In this document: positions 33,220 to 43,951 of the stretch, in pieces
How positions within the stretch are numbered: position 1 is the first letter of the stretch
How the letters are laid out: the number at the start of each line of letters is the position of its first letter
Source of the DNA: Portulaca oleracea
Lineage: Eukaryota > Streptophyta > Magnoliopsida > Caryophyllales > Portulacaceae
Length of the DNA stretch: 64,000 nucleotides
NCBI GenBank assembly: GCA_029582165.1
Contig: CM055875.1
Coordinates: 4,254,501-4,318,500 of the forward strand
Reading direction: 5' to 3'
Made by a program: the position numbers and the translations under genes
Notes under the pieces: generated by a model
Database searches by the model: none
Told to the model about the DNA's origin: nothing
What the model saw: the letters and a program-made list of their open reading frames with translations, nothing else

Positions 33220-35280
33220 ATTGCCACCAGTTCTAAGGGAGTCTTCCTGAGGATCCACCACAAAAATTCAAAAAGAGACAAGTCCCTATGGCAACCTATC
33301 AGGTGATCCCTAGTTTAGCAAAAGCTAAATTGAGCTTCCACTAAATTAGGGGGCTAAAAAAAAAGAGAACAAAAAAAATCATTCGGCCCACCCGAGAAGA
33401 ACGCAGACGGGTTCTTGCAAAAAGAATGAAGGTTGGGCCTTGTTTCTTTTCGGCCCACCCAAGAAAAGAGGATTGGGCCTCGCTGTTTTTCGGCCCACCC
33501 GAGGAAACGCAGACGGGTTCTTGCGCCGAACTTTGGGCCGCATCAGCCCAACTCAAAAAAAGGTGGGCTGGGCCGTATGCTGGATCCCAGACGGGTCCTT
33601 ACACCGAAACCTTGGGCCGCATCAGCCCAAACAAACAAAAAAAAAAAAAAAACGCAGACGAGTTTACGAAAAAGGCTGGGCCTCGCTTTTGGCCCACCCA
33701 AGGGATGCAGACGGTTTCTCAAAAGGGTTGGGCCTCGCTTTTGGCCCACCCAAACGCAGACGGGTTCTCAAGAGATCGGGCCTCGCTTTTCGGCCCATCC
33801 AAGATAGTTGGGCCTCGTTATTTCGGCCCACCCAAGCAAACGCAGACGGGTTATCGAGGGTTGGGCCTCGCTTTTCGGCCCATCCAAGAGAGTTGGGCCT
33901 CGTTATTTCAGCCCACCCAAGGGAAAACGCAGACGGGTTCCTAGCACAGACGGGTTCCTAGCACAAATCAGACAAGTCCAAATCAGACAAGTCCAAAAAG
34001 GTTGGGCCGTAAGCAGGAACCCAGACGGGTTCTTAGTACCAAAAAGGGACGGGCCGCTCACTTTCCGGCCCAACTAAAATGGGTTCACGAGAACAAGACG
34101 GGTTCCTAGCTCAAATGGGCTCATTTTTCGGACGGGCTCATTTTTCGGACTAACTCAAAATAGGATCGGTCTGGGCCTCTCACGCAGCAAACTCAGACGG
34201 GCTCATTATGCAAAAAATCGGCCTATCATCCTCGGTTCTCTAAAGCTCGATTTGAACAATACGGGTAATCGACATAAATTACTTCATTATTTGTAGCTAA
34301 ATCAACAAGCTAGAATTTAAACATTTCTACTTGCAAATTTATGCTATAATTAAAGAGCAGAGTCAAGAAGAAGACATTACCCGGACATGTGAATGCTTGT
34401 GCCATACGTGATTCCACGGTTTAGGCACCAATATCGACGGTTCCCAACCCGGCCTAGGAGTCCATGCTCGCCGGGAGGACATTTCATGTGCCCAGTTTGT
34501 TGCATGGGGTTGAACGGGCGGATCCCTAACTTTCCTAACCATTGCTTCCTAACTAGTGAATGAAGGTTTTTTTTTGAGTAAGAAGTGGAAGTGAAGGATG
34601 AGATGTGTGATTGAAGGCATGAAGAGGCCCCCCTTTTATAAGGGAAGTGGATGCATGCACACCACACAAATGGCCAGCCGGCGGGTCCCAGCAACAAGAT
34701 CATGGAGGGCATGCATCGGTCGAAAATCTATCCTAAAATCTATCCACATGCATTGGCCGAAAAAGGGAAAATGAAGAGAACTCAGACGGGTTCTTCCTTG
34801 CGCTCAAAACTACTGGCCCAGATGCTCAAAAACAGGAGCCCAGACGGGTTCCTTTCGCTCGAAACTACTGGCCCAGATGCATTTGCAGCGAAATTGGGCC
34901 TTGCATTTGCAGGCCCAACGCGAGGACGCCAGACGGGTTCCTGCTTGGCCCAAAATGCCGGCCCAACGCACGCAGCCAAAATGGAAAAGAAGAGAAAATG
35001 GAAACTCAGACGGGTTCTTCCTTGCGCTGAACAATACCGACCCAAGCTCATCGCAATTAAAGTGGGCCTTGCAATTGCAAGCCAAATTCCAGAACTCAGG
35101 CGGGTTCAGAGAGCCAAAATGGGCCCAAGTTCGTCGTTCTAATTCGAGCCCAAAGCAGTGGCAAACTTAAGCCCATTTCCGAGAACTAAAGCACAACTGA
35201 CAGGTAAATTCTCTGACTCGCTCTGATTTTCAGATAAACTGATGCCCTCCTTCTCTGTTTTGCAGAACAATGCACGAGAT
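33220..35280. repeat. TGGGCC/GGCCCA and CAGACGGGTT repeat array upstream of the PMD gene
   Basis: From about 33390 to 34200 imperfect units of about 75-90 bp alternate TTGGGCCTCGC, TTTTCGGCCCACCCAAG and CGCAGACGGGTTC. A sparser continuation runs at 34780-35160. TGGGCC/GGCCCA is the core of plant site II elements bound by TCP factors. The array lies immediately 5' of the PMD start, so it may be its promoter (inference). The overlapping ORFs in three frames arise from the repeat and are not genes. Confidence 0.65.
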
Positions 35281-35289
35281 ACGTCGGTT

Positions 35290-36845
35290 ACAAAAAGATG
35301 AACTCATCTCCAGCGGTCGTCATCGGGCCCTCACAATGAGATGACACCCTTTCCCACACAGACACAGGTCTTGCACTCCACGGCGAAATGAAGTGCATGA
35401 TCTTGATCCACCTCACGGCGAAATGAGGCAGATCAATTCGGTCAGCTTTACGGAAGAAACTAAGCAGGCCAACCAACATCGGCACAAGACCAAGCTTCCA
35501 AGCGTCACCTCGGTCCGCCTCACGGCGAAATGAAGCGGATCAACCCCGACCGGCTTTACGGAAGAAACTAAGCAGGTCAACCCATTCAGACACAGGTCTT
35601 GCACTCCACGGCGAAATGAAGTGCATGATCTCGATCCACCTCACGGTGAAATGAGGCAGATCAATTCGGTCAGCTTTACGGAAGAAACTAACCAGGCCAA
35701 CCAACATCGGCGCAGGACCAAGCTTCCAAGCGTCACCTCGGTCCGCCTCACGGCGAAATGAAGCGGATCACCCCGACCGGCTTTACGGAAGAAACTAAGC
35801 AGGTCAACCCATTCGACACGTGTCTTGCACTCGGCGAAATGAAGTGCATGATCTTGATCCACCTCACAAATGAAATGAGGCGATCAATCGGTCGACTTTA
35901 CGGAAGAAACTAAGCGAGCCAACCAACATCGGCGCAGACCAAGCTTCCAAGCGTCACCTCGATCCGCCTCGGCGAAATGAAGCGGATCAACCCGGCTTTA
36001 CGGAAGAAACTAAGCGAGTCAACCCATTCGACACAGTCTTGCACTCCGGCGAAATGAAGTGCATGATCTTGATCCACCTCACGGCGAAATGAGGCGGATC
36101 AATTCGGTCGACTTTACGGAAGAAACTAAGCGAGCAACCAACATCGGCGAGACCAAGCTTCCAAGCGTCACCTCGATCCGCCTCGCGGCGAAATGAAGCG
36201 GATCAACCCGACCGGCTTTACGGAAGAAACTAAGCGGTCAACCCATTCGGAACGGTCTTGCACTCCGGGCGAAATGAAGTGCATGATCTTGATCCACCTC
36301 ACGGCGAAATGAGGCGGTCAATTGTCGACTTTACAGAAGAAACTAAGCAGGCCAACCAACATCGGCGCAGGACCAAGCTTCCAAGCGTCACCTCGATCCG
36401 CCTCACGGCGAAATGAAGCGGATCAACCTCGACCGGCTTTACGGAAGAAACTAAGCAGGTCAACCCATTCAGACACAGGTCTTGCACTCCACGGCGAAAT
36501 GAAGTGCATGATCTCGATCCACCTCACGGCGAAATGAGGTGGATCAATTCGGTCAGCTTTACGGAAGAAACTAAGCAGGCCAACCAACATCGGCGCAGGA
36601 CCAAGCTTCCAAGCGTCACCTCGGTCCGCCTCACGGCGAAATGAAGCGGAACACCCCGACCGGCTTTACGGAAGAAACTAAGCAGGTCAACCCATTCAGA
36701 CACAGGTCTTACACTCCACGGCGAAATGAAGTGCACGACCTTGATCTACCTCACGGCGAAATGAGGCGGATCAATTCGGTCAGCTTTACGGAAGAAACTA
36801 AGCAGGCCAACCAACATCGGCGCAGGACCAAGCTTCCAAGCGTCA
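35290..36845 (+). repeat. About 220-bp satellite array next to the 3' LTR
   Basis: Seven or so head-to-tail units of 215-227 bp. Each unit has two related halves sharing CTTTACGGAAGAAACTAAGC, once followed by AGGTCAACCCATTC and once by AGGCCAACCAACAT, plus CACGGCGAAATGA blocks. Occurrences of the first half begin near 35554, 35781, 35996, 36216, 36437 and 36664. Middle units are shorter through many 1-3 base losses. 3' untranslated tandem arrays are known in Tat/Ogre-type elements. Confidence 0.9.
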
Positions 36846-36923
36846 ACGGCTTCGAGCGAGGCTTGATTCATATCCAAGATCATCAAGACTACTTTGATCA
36901 TCGTTTTACTCAAACTCGATCAA

Positions 36924-36936
36924 AGTGGGGGCTATC
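36924..36936 (+). other. Polypurine tract of the PMD-carrying element
   Basis: AAGTGGGGGCTATC directly before the 3' LTR start TGTAGACACC. Confidence 0.75.
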
Positions 36937-38085
36937 TGTAGACACCGGATTTTGTACCGTTATTAGTTTTAGTTATTTGTAAAAATAAGCTAGCTGAATA
37001 GTTTAGTGGCATGCAAACCCATTTCTTTTCTAGCCCGAAAACGAGCACAAAGGCCCAAATATTACGGGTCAAACCCGTGCAGGTTCGTTGGGCACGAGCA
37101 TAGCTCGGCAGGAACCCGTCTGGGTTCGTTGGGCCTGAGCATAGCTCAGCTCGGCAGGAACCCGTCTGGGTTGCTGGGCCAAGCACAGCTCGGTCCAAAG
37201 CTGAACTCGGCTGAGTTTTGTCGCCGCGGCTAAAACCTAAACCCTAGAACGCAACCCCTACTCCCCTACTCCACTATAAATTAAACCCTTTTTTCCCTTC
37301 CATAGACACACCATGGTATGCTAGAGTATTGACACTAGCATATTCTCTCCATCTCTTCTCTCCCTTTGCATGCTGCTTCACTAAAGGTTAGCAGAGTTGT
37401 AGTTGATGTAATCCATATAGCATAATCTATGGAATTCATGTTTCTTTTATATTTTGCATGATTTTAATGATGGATTTGTGAAATTCATATTTAATTCCTC
37501 CCTCTTAACTTTTGTTTTGCTTTAATTTAATTCTAGTAGAGTCTATTCGTTGAATAGGCGGATTTGATGATTTTAATTGTCAAATTCGTAACCTTACCCC
37601 CGAATCCATCTCTGGATTCGCAGGCCGGAGTCTATATTTAATGGTTTGTTGTTTTTCTCCTAAAATTCAACTGGCGACTCTATTTTCGTGCTTTGGTGTT
37701 TACCTTTTTTATGATTTTTGTGACCTAATTTGTGATTAACACCAGGAGTAACCCGGCTTGGTTCAGTCAATGAACCCAGACGGGTTTATCACCTTCTTAC
37801 TCTTTCTTTTTTTTTTCTTTTCTCGTGGAGTCTGCTGCAACGGAAACTGTCTCGGCTCCAGCAGGAACCCAGGCGGGTTCCTGTGTGTTTTCCCTTCCCT
37901 TTCTTTCGCCTCTTTCTTTCTTCTTTCTTTAAAGGCGAATCTCGGGTTCATAAATCGTTTTTAAACTGTTAACGAAAACATTCTTAAAAGTTCAACCTTA
38001 TTTAAGATTAAGCAATCCTAGTCGGCTCCCAATCATACTTTTAAGTAGCGCCGCGAAAAAGGTCATCAATTTTTCGGGGTCTACA
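36937..38085 (+). repeat. 3' LTR of the PMD-carrying element (1149 bp)
   Basis: Same LTR as 26473-27623. It ends GGGGTCTACA and is followed by TSD ATACC at 38086-38090. Confidence 0.93.
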
Positions 38086-38090
38086 ATACC

Positions 38091-41000
38091 CAACCAATGA
38101 CAGCAACCGGTTAACAACCAGATCATACATATATGACACTGGGAGCGTGAATAACTTTGAGAAAGACTTGAGATATGATTTCAATTCTAGGCAAATGCGT
38201 ATATGATACACACTACCCTTATTAAACCCACTTTGAGTATAAGATACTAGCTGTGAAACTCGCATTTATGCAAACGTGCAGAATCTACAGCAAAGTAGAT
38301 GTGCTTTGAAGGATGAGAGTCAGCCTACAAATAGGAACGTACAATTAGTTGTAGTTCCTTATGAAGAGTTGGTTGTTTATCCATTTCCACAAGACTTATG
38401 AGAGAAATTTATAGGTGATTCTATGTTCTCATTATAAGTATTTCTTACTCTCAATTAGAGAGAGAGAGAGGATCTCGGATAAACACACCCAACACATCGA
38501 AACCAAAAGGTTTAAAAGGAATAACTCATGTTCAAAACATAAAACTTGTAACTATCTATTAAGTCATGCAAATCAGAGCGCATTCAGAAGCGTCACAGTG
38601 ATAGATTTTTGATAAGACTTTGAAACATGTGATGTCTGCAAAGCATGACTGTACCTTTTACAAGAAAGGGTGAACCTGCCAACAAATACTCATGCATATG
38701 GATGTATGTAGACAAATTGAGCACAAGTACAAGGGGTGAATTACTTCAAATCTTCAAGATGAATAAAATAATACATGGTGATTCATGTCTATGAGATTCA
38801 TCTGAAGCTGGAATGTTGAAATAATTTGAAGATTTCCAAAATGAAGTAGTCTTGGCGAAACAATGAGAGCACCTAGATAAGATCGAAAGGATGCTAATGG
38901 TTGAGCCAAGAGTTTAAACAAATGACTCAAATGAATAATTATGGCATTATAAGCTTAAGTCATATTAATCAGAAATGTATTCAGAAACTGCATAGTGCAG
39001 GATTTTGGAAAACCTAAATTTTGAAAAGTTCAATGTTTGCAAAGCATGTCTGATGAATAAGATGACTAAACTCACCTCTTATTGGAATTGGTGAACAAGC
39101 TAATGACTTATTAGGATGCATACATACTGATGTATGTGGGCCTATGAGCACTAGTGCTAGAAGAAGGTTTACTGTACTATTTCATCACTTTCAGTGACGA
39201 TTGTTTTAGTAGATATGGGTATATCTACTTAATACGCCACAAGTCCAAATCATTTGAAAATGTTCAAAGAGTTTCAAAGTGAAGTACAAAACCAACTTGG
39301 CAAGAAAATCAAAACCCTTCAATTAGATTGAGGAGGTGAGTATTTGAGCCAAAGATTTCATTGACCATTCTAGAGAATGTGGAATTGTTTCGTAACTCTC
39401 TCCTCTAGGAATACGACATCTCAATGACGTATCTAAAAGAGAAATCACACCTTATTAGATATGGTGCGATCAATGATGGTTGAGTCAACATTGCCGATTA
39501 CCTTTTGGGGATACACGCAGTTAACCATAGCTCTAGTTACTGAATGAAGATTATCTGAAGCACTAGAGAAGACAGCATATATGATATGGAGAAGATAGGT
39601 TCTTGAACCGTCTTCTGAAAGAAAGGAGTATCACTTCTACAAATTTTTGTAGAGGAAAGTGTTTGTGTCTCAAAATGCTTTCTTCTTAGAGAATATGTTA
39701 TTCTCTAAAAGAAAGAGTGGGAGAGATTTTGAACTTACCGAAGTTCGAGAGACACAAAACACTATAATCATCACCTGAAACTCTGCTACTTGATCCTTGT
39801 TCAAATTTTCTTTTCCTATTGGTCGGGAAATTAAGAACAAGGTTGAGGCAGTTGAAGTTTCTCAAAATGTTGAGGAGATGGTGTCATGAACATTACTCCA
39901 AGCAAGGTCAGGTAAACAACTCCGTCAGCCACAAAGATATCGATCTTCTATGGATGAACGTGAGATGTTACTTTGTGAAAGTAATGACTCTACCTACATC
40001 AAAGAAGCTTTAAGTAAATCAAGATTCCATGCAACCAAGTCTAAAATGGATTCCATGTATTCAACCAAGTTTAGAACTTGGTTGATTTGTCTGAAGGTGT
40101 GAGCCATCAGGCATATGAGGGTTTTAAGCCAAAACATGGGTTCATTAAGATAGACATCAAGACTGACTTCAAAATTAGATTTTGAAGAAAGGTGTGTACT
40201 TGACACAACTGAGTGGTCTTTTGTTGAAATACTTGTAAACTTCAAGAGACCATATGTGGTCTTAAGGAAGCTTCTAGGAGTTGGAATCATTAACCTTCTT
40301 GACCAGGATATCAAAAAGGTTTGACATACTGGGAAGTGCCAAAGATAATATTGTGTTTACAAGAAGTTCAGTGGGAGTAATGCGTTTTTTGATATTGTAT
40401 GTGATTGATATACTGCCTACTAAGAAGAATATTCCAATGTTGCTTCTACCGAGGTTGACTTGGAAATAATTTTCAAAGTGAAGGATTGGTGGGGCTAAGA
40501 ATTTTATTGGAGACTAGATCTATAATGATAGATTAAAGATTTTGATTGTTTGAATCAAAGTTAACTAGGTGTTGAATAGTTCAACTCACTTCCAGAATGG
40601 ATTAATTTCCAAAAATCATGGCATATCCTTACGGAATTTGATTGTCTCAAAAAAATCAGAAGTTCTAAGAAGGATGAGACATATAACTGATGCTTCAGGC
40701 ATGAGATTAATGTATGCCATGAGATGTTCAAAGTCCAACATAACATATATATTGTATATGTATAAGCAAAACTAAGGATGTGTCCTAAAGTCTAAAGTGG
40801 TTGATAAAAGCTAAGTGTGAAGAGTTGCATTGATGCTACACTCATGCAGAGAAATATAATTATCTGAAAGGTCAGATAAAATTATACGATCTGTTTTGAG
40901 TGGTATTAAGGTGAACTGGAAGAAGTTCCTAACATTACATGCGGTTAATTCTACAAATAAGACAAGTATGGCACGGCTTTAGAAGTTGTGGCAGAAACTG

Positions 41001-41380
41001 TTAGGATTGCGAAGTTCGTTTTCAGAACTAGTTGAAGTTTCTAGCCTTGCGAGAGAAATGGATCCTTGTTTGAGCCATCACTCAAGCAAAGGAACTGAAG
41101 CTCACTATGAATCCAAACATGTGTTCCGGAAATATCTTCCTATATGAAAGGTCATTAGTGAGATGGTATATGTACGTGGTTCATTACAAGTATTATGTAC
41201 TAAACCCTTGTTGTAGTTATAGCATGATAGTCATGCATGGGCAATATGTGTTAAACACATTCCGGAATATTAACAAGTCAAATTTGCATGAATTGTTCAT
41301 GAATTATGACCTTGTTGATTCATCATTGAGAATAAGATTCCAAAATTTACATCAATTGTGGTTTAGAATTATGTAAATGT
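38091..41380 (+). pseudogene. Heavily decayed copia pol
   Basis: Readable only in pieces that switch frame. Protease-like IYDTGS near 38130. GAG pre-integrase/integrase start near 38570-38740 (ERIQKRHSD, GEPANKYSCIWMYVD) and again near 38990-39160 (IQKLHS, HTDVCGPMSTSAR). Integrase core near 39230-39470 (FENVQRV-type region, ECGIVS, LLDMVRSMM, ITFWGY). RT near 40040-40770 (KIDIKTDF, VIDIL, ISLRNLIVSKK, LMYAMRCSKSN). The order matches Ty1/copia pol (PR-IN-RT-RH). Dozens of stops and frameshifts exclude function. The duplicated integrase start is noted separately. Confidence 0.75.
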
Positions 41381-42068
41381 CCAAAAAGGTTAGCGCATTC
41401 AAAATGGGAAATTGGCTGAGGTCCGATTTCTGAATCCCCATTAGTGAACTTGATAACGCTAGTCTTGGTCGATAGTCGACCTGGTTCCTAATTGTATTAT
41501 CACGTAGGAATAGTGATAATATCAACACAATTAGCATGTAGGATTGAGGTGATGATCAAGTTTCGTGATCATAGTGATGTGATGACATCATAAATCAATC
41601 ACATGGGTAGATGCTTGAGAACAACTACGAATCGACCCGCGATGGGAGCTCTTTAAGTTGGGAATTGTCATAGGAGCTCTCACTACTCAAAATTCCTAAA
41701 TCATGAGTTCAATACATAGACTACATGGTCTGCTTTGACTTTGGAGCGCGTCAAACGCCTTCGTATGATGAGGCTATAAAGGCGATTATGCAGGTTCTGA
41801 TTGGATCATGTGAGAATGTGTGTCTGAATAAGATGGCATTGTCCTCCTTATTAGGGACAGTTGTCTCGGTGGCCACTCGGTGAGATTGGACTGAAAATGC
41901 TTGGCCGAGCTCAGTTGAATCAATAGTTGATCATATGTTTTTCAAAGTCTAAACTCGGAGATCGAGGAACGTTTTGGACCTTACATAAGGATGACTTTAT
42001 CTTACCTTATCCGAACTAGAGACAGTAAGTGACAAGGGAATTCCAGGAATCGAACACTTGTGGGACAA
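41381..42068 (+). other. 3' untranslated region of the copia-type element
   Basis: No recognisable coding sequence between the decayed RNase H area and the PPT (GTGGGAGAT, 42069-42077). Confidence 0.5.
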
Positions 42069-42077
42069 GTGGGAGAT

Positions 42078-42912
42078 TGTTGGGAATGTCCCGACAATGT
42101 TTGATATACACAGAGATTAAACCAAAGTAATATAGTAATTATATGTCTTGCTAGAGACCTCTATAATTAGTAATTAAATATGTTTAATTACAACTATATT
42201 ATTCAGTCCTACTGGGTCACACAAGTCAGTGCCCTGGAATAATGTATGTAACCTAAATGATATTGTATCAAGTTTAGAAAAGTTGGAAACTGATTTCTGT
42301 GAGAAATCAGCCCAACACGGACCGAATTGGGCTCAACACGGACCGTGTTGAGACACCGCGGTCTGTGTTGAGACACCGCGGTCCGTGGTGTCCATGGGCC
42401 GAATAATTGGACTCTCTGGAGTCCAACACGGACCGTGTTGGACCCATAAACGCGCCGTTGTCTTTAATTGGCCCTTTAGGGTTTTTGAACCCTTTCCCTA
42501 GGTTTTCTAAACACTATATAAAGGGATCTCTGGGAGATTATTCCACACCAACTGCTTAAGACTCTTAGAGAGATACCAGGGTGATTTCCTGAGTTCCTCT
42601 CTCTTTTAGTTTGCAGTTCTAGTTTCAGGAAACATTCTCTGTTTCCCGAAACAATCTCACATACATCTTAGATTGAGATTCGTGTTGATCGGGTCGATCT
42701 AGCAATCGGGTTCCCGGAGTGCTGCGTGGACTTTTCAGTAGAGGGTTTCAGCGTTGGAATCTGGAAGGTCAACCTCTTCTTCGGCAGGAATTAGCGATCA
42801 GGTATAATTATTAAAGCCTCTGCAATTGTGTTGATTAATTGTTTATAACTGTTATAATATTCCGCCAATTAATCTGTATCTGTTTAGGAAATAGATAACC
42901 TAAAACCTAACA
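42078..42912 (+). repeat. 3' LTR of the copia-type element (835 bp)
   Basis: Preceded by the PPT GTGGGAGAT and followed by TSD TTCCA (42913-42917). It lacks about 20 bp of the palindrome cluster present in the 5' LTR. Confidence 0.93.
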
Positions 42913-43436
42913 TTCCATCCTTCATGAATAGGAATAAAGTGTGCCGACTTAGTTAGGCGATCCACAATTACCCAAATGGCATTTCTCCTAGAAGCTGTGA
43001 GGGGTAATCCCATAATAAAATCTATAGAAATTGATTCCCATTTCCACGTGGGAATTTCCAAAGGCCTTAGTTCGCCTGATGGCCGTTGATGTTCTGCTTT
43101 GACCTTTTGACAAGTTAAGCACTTATCTACGTAACTAGCTATGTCCCTCTTCATATTAGGCCACCAAAAGTGCTCTCTTAAGTCTCTATACATTTTCGTG
43201 CCTCCTGGATGTACAGAGTACGTTGAATTATGGCCTTCCTCCAAAAGCTTAAGCCTTAAATTTCCCTGGTTAGGTACACATAGCCTATTCTGGAACCTCA
43301 AGATCCCATCCTCGTGAACTAGAAATCCTGGCATCCCTTTATTAGCGAGGTTATCCACAATCCTCTTGATTTTGGGATCATTCATTTGCTCGGCCTTGAT
43401 CTCTTCGATAATAGATGGTTGAAAGGTTAACGTAGC
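42913..43436 (-). pseudogene. Integrase N-terminal part (gypsy pol)
   Basis: The upstream part of the split integrase: an H2C2 zinc-binding region (H-x6-H in HNSTYSVH, then CLTCQ) and the first catalytic Asp (SISIDFIMGLP), ending in the interrupted core at HEGW. It continues at 22613 on the other side of the copia insertion. A stop near 43436 separates it from RNase H. Confidence 0.9.
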
Positions 43437-43951
43437 CTATCTTTTAGCCGTCTCACCCAGCTTTACTATTTCGATGTTTTCCTTACCTAATTCCTGCAAC
43501 ATCTTTGGATGAATTTCGAGACGGTTCAAAGTCCCATGCTGGGTTTTCCTGCTCAAGGCATCTGCCACCGAGTTTGCTTTCCCGGGATGGTATTGAATAT
43601 TCAGATCGTAATCTTTGATAAGTTCTAACCATCTTCGCTGCCTTAAATTCAACTCTCTTTGAGTGAAAATGTACTTGAGGCTCTTATGATCCGTAAAGAC
43701 AGTAGTAGGGACTCCATAAAGATAATGCCTCCAAATCTTTAGGGCAAAAACTACTGCCGCTAGCTCTAAGTCATGCGTCGGGTAGTTCTTCTCATACGGC
43801 TTAGGTATCGTGAAGCATAAGTTATCACTTTATCGTTTTGCATCAGCACGCACCCCAGCCCTTGATGTGACGCATCACTGTACACTACATACTCCTTTCC
43901 TTCCTCAGGTAGGGACAAAACTGGGGCGGTTGTGAGCTTCTCCTTAAGTAC
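43437..43951 (-). pseudogene. RNase H domain (gypsy pol), frameshifted
   Basis: The minus strand reads VVYSDASHQGLGCVLMQ, a frame change near 43805, then [31 protein letters not shown] and SVADALSRK. These are the RNase H and tether blocks of Ty3/gypsy pol. A TAA at its junction with RT (after EEAF) sits where CAA is usual. Confidence 0.85.

Larger units (their letters stand above)
26473..38085 (+). mobile_element. Non-autonomous Tat-like LTR element carrying an antisense PMD gene
   Basis: An 11,613-bp element with perfect 5-bp duplication ATACC at 26468-26472 and 38086-38090. LTRs 26473-27623 and 36937-38085 are almost the same length and very similar. PBS after the 5' LTR reads TTGGCGACTCCACTGGGGA and the PPT before the 3' LTR is AAAGTGGGGGC, both of the kind seen in Tat/Ogre-like gypsy elements. 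No gag, protease, RT, RNase H or integrase was found in the 9.3-kb interior. Instead it holds a non-coding leader, a retroelement module (28980-30420), a spliced PMD gene on the opposite strand (30599-33219), a TGGGCC-rich array (33390-35160) and a satellite array (35290-36845). It must depend on another element for mobility. Confidence 0.9.
22614..42912 (+). mobile_element. 20.3-kb Ty1/copia-type element inserted in gypsy integrase
   Basis: Bounded by TTCCA at 22609-22613 and 42913-42917. LTRs are 22614-23469 and 42078-42912, with PBS TGGTATCAGAGCC at 23471. The minus-strand gypsy integrase frame ends at one side and resumes at the other, which confirms the insertion. Without the nested 11.6-kb element it is about 8.7 kb. 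The pol remnant is copia-like but riddled with stops and frameshifts. A solo LTR of the same family lies at 9559-10407. Confidence 0.93.

Noticed and set aside
33426..33961. Overlapping ORFs of 124-173 codons in three plus frames
   Set aside because: They arise because the repeat unit is GC-rich and stop-poor. The predicted peptides are periodic readings of the TGGGCC/CAGACGGGTT array in every frame, with no domain.
35280..36850. CRISPR-like array
   Set aside because: Units are contiguous 220-bp satellite monomers without unique spacers, in a plant nuclear context.
35288..36982. Series of 62-113 codon ORFs on both strands
   Set aside because: They repeat with the 220-bp satellite period and change frame with each small indel, so they are satellite shadows.
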